This document shows positions 60,601 to 64,000 of a stretch of 64,000 nt of DNA, in pieces (position 1 is the first letter of the stretch; every line of letters begins with the position of its first letter). Origin of the DNA: Megaleporinus macrocephalus. Taxonomy: Eukaryota; Chordata; Actinopteri; Characiformes; Anostomidae. The position numbers were made by a program, and so were the translations under genes. The notes below the pieces were generated by a model. It was given only the letters and a program-made list of their open reading frames with translations. It was not told the origin of the DNA and searched no databases. Location of the stretch: the NCBI GenBank assembly GCA_021613375.1, contig CM038726.1:6547877-6611876 (forward strand). Reading direction: 5' to 3'.

Positions 60601-62985
60601 CTGTAAACAACAATAACAAAAAGTTAATTAAAACCTTTGTATACAATTATATACATAAGTTTGAACACTGCAGATTACATATCTTGTTGATTTTTGTTAA
60701 GTGAAAAGATGTAAACACAACCTCTACAACAAACTAACAAAAATAAAATTTTCATAGAAATTTTCGGATAGGACTGGTTAAGCAAAGATCAATACGTGTC
60801 AGCTGGTGATAATTCAAGAGCACAGTGGGAACTGTTAGCTGACAAAGGAGTTGTAGTACGTTGTGTAGTTTGTTGCACAAAAGGAAACTTTCACTCAAAA
60901 GGAAATATCACTCAAGATGTGATCAGACTGAGAAATCATTGAGAAAAGTAATCAATAACAGACAGACTTTGCAAATATATGTTTTAATCAAAGGTGTGTA
61001 GAGAAGCTTAATTCACACTTGAGTAAAAGCACTGAGTGTGGATTTATCCCTGTACAGTCATGGGGTGTAAATTGGGAGCACCACCAACTGAAAACAAGAT
61101 TCATTGTCATTACCAGTGTTATTGATAATGTTGCTGCAGCCCTAGTTTGTACCATTATTAATTCTGTTCTGGATTCAGGCATGAACACTCAAGGGGATTG
61201 GAAAAGGTGACGTTTGGAAAAAATAACCGGCTTTAAGTGAGCTTGAAAGCTACAGATATCTCCAAATTGGGAACATGCTGAAATGTAGATACAGGTATTA
61301 AACTCGTTCTGGCTTTGGGGTGCGTGGAACCTACACTTCAGGCACGTGCACAGACATTTTTGAGGGTAGGTGCTCAAGCCAAAAAAAGGGCACGCATCGC
61401 CAAAATTATTTATAAAATAAAAAAACACTGTAGGATATTTATTTATTTAGTTTTGTTAACACAATCAAAAGACATCTAATCAAATAACTCAAATTTTCAA
61501 ATTGCATAAATAAATAAAAAACATGCAAAAACAAGGCCATATTACTGCTACCCTGATCTGCTAGCTGTAGTTACTTTTTCTTTCTGCTTTTGTAATCTTT
61601 CTTTATGCTGCAAAATGTGTAAATGAGATACATCAATGCTGTGCGTAATAACTAAGAGTGACTTACTGAATCTCCATAAAGGTTATTTGTGGTATTTACA
61701 GTATGCATCATTTTACTGTATTCTGACAGAGTTGAAGCATTACACTAATAATATACCTTTACTAGTATCAGTGTACCTCACCAGACTGTCATGTAGCTCA
61801 ACTTTTATTTCAAATCAGAAACCCACTTAACAGAGAGGGTAATTTTTATTTTTAAATATTTATGAATGAAGAAAAAAATTGGGCTCCAGCAGAAAAGGCA
61901 CTTTTCTCATCCAGGGCAAAAGGGCAGGTGCTTGAGAACCACTAGGGGGTCTATCTGTGCACGTGCCTGCTGCACTTGGTACTGGTACAAAACTTAGAGC
62001 GGTCGTTATAGTGTGCTCTTTTATATGTGTACTGTCTGGCAATTAGACTAAAAGGTGATGTGAGCACTTATTGCTATAGTTGAATCTTTAGAACAGAGAG
62101 TAAAAACTGTGCTGGGCTCATTTGCCTCAATTTCAGCCTCCAGCTTTATCCAAAAGCAGCTCCATCACAGAAAACCATGACATTAGTTAGCATTACAACA
62201 TTATATTTAAGATAAGATCTGTAATCTAATCTATAGAATTGTAGTCCACAAAAAATACACATATAAATGTTTTAAGGTACTTCAGCTTCTTTTATCACAG
62301 TCTCCCCAGTTCTAAAATAATACTCAGGGGACAGGAGTATAGAAAGGTCATTTTGATAATGGATATGATTAAAGAATGTAAACGATACACTGGAATGGAA
62401 CTTAGGGAGTGTTCAACGTATTTCGGGCTTAGGGCCACTGGATTCATGCATAAGGCCTTATGCTCTTTGCATTCACAAATCAGTTCAGGGCCACAGGCCC
62501 ATTACATTCCCTCCATTATCTCAGGGCGACAGGCCCACGCATGAACCATGCTCGCTTGGGAACATGGGTCCACACATGCACTCGCTCACCTGGGGCCACA
62601 GGCCCACACATGCACTCACTTGCTATTGGTTGGCATGATTAACCGAGGGCAAAATGATTGTGAGCATTGTGTCTGTTGCAGCTGTGCAACTAGTGAACAT
62701 AGCTTGTTAAGAAGAGCCACTGTGTTCTGTGCATTTTAATGTACTAAAAAGCTTAGTCAGTATTTAATTTTGATGCACATCAGTGACCACCACCAGTAGC
62801 TTGCAAGTATAAGTAATCTGAAATCTTTCACAGTATTTAGTCTATAGTATATTTAGGGTATTCAGTAAGTATTTCCTCTGTTTTCTCTCATTGCTTAAAG
62901 CTGGAGATCACCCCGCTTAAGGTAGACTTAACCAGAATGCTGCTATTGGTTGGCATGAGCGGCTGCTGCAAGAGATGATGTAGCA
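60601..62985. other. Non-coding interval
   Basis: No gene is recognised; contains the degenerate GGCCCAC repeats and AT-rich sequence. A first exon for GIMAP copy 4 may be here. Confidence 0.4.
62425..62625. repeat. Degenerate GGGCCACAGGCCCA repeats
   Basis: Variants of GGGCCACAGGCCCA, itself nearly palindromic, occur four times at uneven spacing (about 62433, 62488, 62524 and 62592). Confidence 0.7.
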
Positions 62986-62989
62986 CTTA

Positions 62990-64000
62990 TACTTTTTCAA
63001 GGCTATGCAGACGACTTTTCACAATCTTGTTTGGCGCATGGACACTGCGTCCCGCCTCCTGGTCCTTTCCAAGGGTGATCAGTCAGTGGCAAACTAAGCC
63101 ATTGAGTTCTGCACCCTGGCAGCAGAGAGTGGTGGGAATGAAGAGCCGCTGATTGCGTTCTTCCAGCAGGGATTTAACCGGCATCTGCCTTAACACCCGA
63201 TTATGCCAAAGAGACCTGGAACAGAGAGGTGGCTCCCAAGCTCCTTTCTCCTGTCCTCCCTGGTGTTCTGTTCCAGCTGGTCATTCATCCTCTTCCAGGG
63301 ACCCCCCAAACCTATGCAACTGGGCACTGCTTGTCTGCCTGACCACAACCCTGGGCCTGTCCTAGCTATGGCTAGCCATCTAGGGGGTACTAGTCGCCTG
63401 TTGGGAAACTCACACGGGAGGAATGGAGGCACTGGCTTGAGGGGGCTAAACACCCTTTCTTGGTCTAGACAGACCACAAGAACCTGGACTATATCCAACA
63501 TGTTTTGAGGCATGCTTCCCCTTTTCAAGGCACCTGGCATTCACTAGGACTCTGGACTTTTTGTGCAGATGTTTCTGGTGGCCTAGTATGGAGCGTGCCA
63601 CACGTGCCTTTGTCACATCTTACGAGACCTGTGCATCCAATGGTCTCATGTCTCCTTGCACTTTGTCACAGGCCTGCCCCCCTTCAGAGGCAACATGGTC
63701 ATCATGATCCTCATGGACTGCTTCCCTAAGGTGTGCAAGTTTTTGTGACTGCCCAAGCTTTCTTCTGCCAAGGAGACCATGGAGATGTTGTTACAACAGG
63801 CCCGTGCTTTCCTCCTTACCACGATCAATGCCACGAAACGAGTGGCTGACTGCAAGAGGCACCCAGAACTGCCCATCCACCCAGGCCAGTTGGTCTGGCT
63901 CTACCAACGACCTTATGATCTGGGTGGAGTTCAAGAAGCTGGCGCCTAGGTATGTAGGGCCGTTTAAGGTGAACGGGCGCATCAACCCAGTTACCTACCA
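62990..64000 (+). pseudogene. Decayed Ty3/gypsy retrotransposon
   Basis: Gag-like piece at about 63000-63195 (AIEFCTLAAESGGNEEPLIA), RNase H at about 63417-63510 ([14 protein letters not shown] in pieces), integrase zinc region at about 63575-63640 ([20 protein letters not shown]), then integrase core and C-terminal scraps to the window edge. Stops and deletions throughout; reverse transcriptase is missing. Continues beyond the window. Confidence 0.75.

Noticed and set aside
62425..62625. Possible CRISPR-like or regularly spaced array of GGGCCACAGGCCCA
   Set aside because: Spacing is irregular, copies are degenerate and the genome is vertebrate.

Overview
The window is vertebrate nuclear DNA, almost certainly from a ray-finned (teleost) fish. 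The evidence is single-copy-type exons with GT/AG splice sites, a GIMAP (AIG1-type GTPase) gene cluster, an NLRP1-like FIIND/CARD fragment, and a dense teleost-style load of Tc1, hAT, L2-type LINE and Ty3/gypsy chromovirus elements, (TA)n runs and minisatellites. Species cannot be told from the sequence alone. Coding exons were found by reading splice sites and frame by eye; no transcript evidence was available.

Host genes all lie on the minus strand. Four GIMAP GTPase exons are at 388-1071, 4060-4764, 54800-55483 and 59896-60600. Each is a multiple of three long (684 or 705 nt), begins at an AG acceptor and ends at a GTAAGT donor, both in phase 1. For the second gene a tiny coding first exon (5498-5531) is also visible. 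Downstream of the third GIMAP exon sits a chain of Ser-rich phase-1 exons: three tandem 195-nt copies and a terminal exon with stop, 51110-53622. They fit that GIMAP exon in phase and so look like the tail of the same gene. Between the two GIMAP groups, 34644-36689 holds the C-terminal end of a FIIND(UPA)-CARD gene, the type of sensor tail seen in NLRP1/CARD8-like proteins.

Most of the rest is mobile DNA. 0-10 kb: a fold-back element, a Tc1 scrap and an hAT element with target-site duplication. 10-16 kb: a broken LTR-retroelement gag region, an LTR-like segment and a nearly full Tc1 transposon. 16-24 kb: a perfect hairpin, a 1.9-kb direct duplication associated with Tc1-family fragments, and a short terminal-inverted-repeat element. 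25-32 kb: an LTR in minus orientation and a nearly full-length L2-type LINE. 36.8-42.6 kb: an apparently intact Ty3/gypsy chromovirus with identical-looking 589-bp LTRs, a 5-bp target duplication, one uninterrupted gag-pol-chromodomain ORF and a Tf1-like self-priming signature. 42.9-48.4 kb: LINEs in both orientations. 48.5-50.3 kb: a minisatellite split by an L2 tail. 54-64 kb: several decayed gypsy pieces around the last GIMAP genes.

The main biological theme is an innate-immune gene neighbourhood (GIMAP plus CARD/FIIND) heavily remodelled by transposons, with exon duplication and mosaic sequence sharing among paralogues. The most interesting items are the GIMAP plus Ser-rich exon chain, the young self-priming gypsy element sitting beside the UPA exon, and the mosaic pattern among GIMAP exons.
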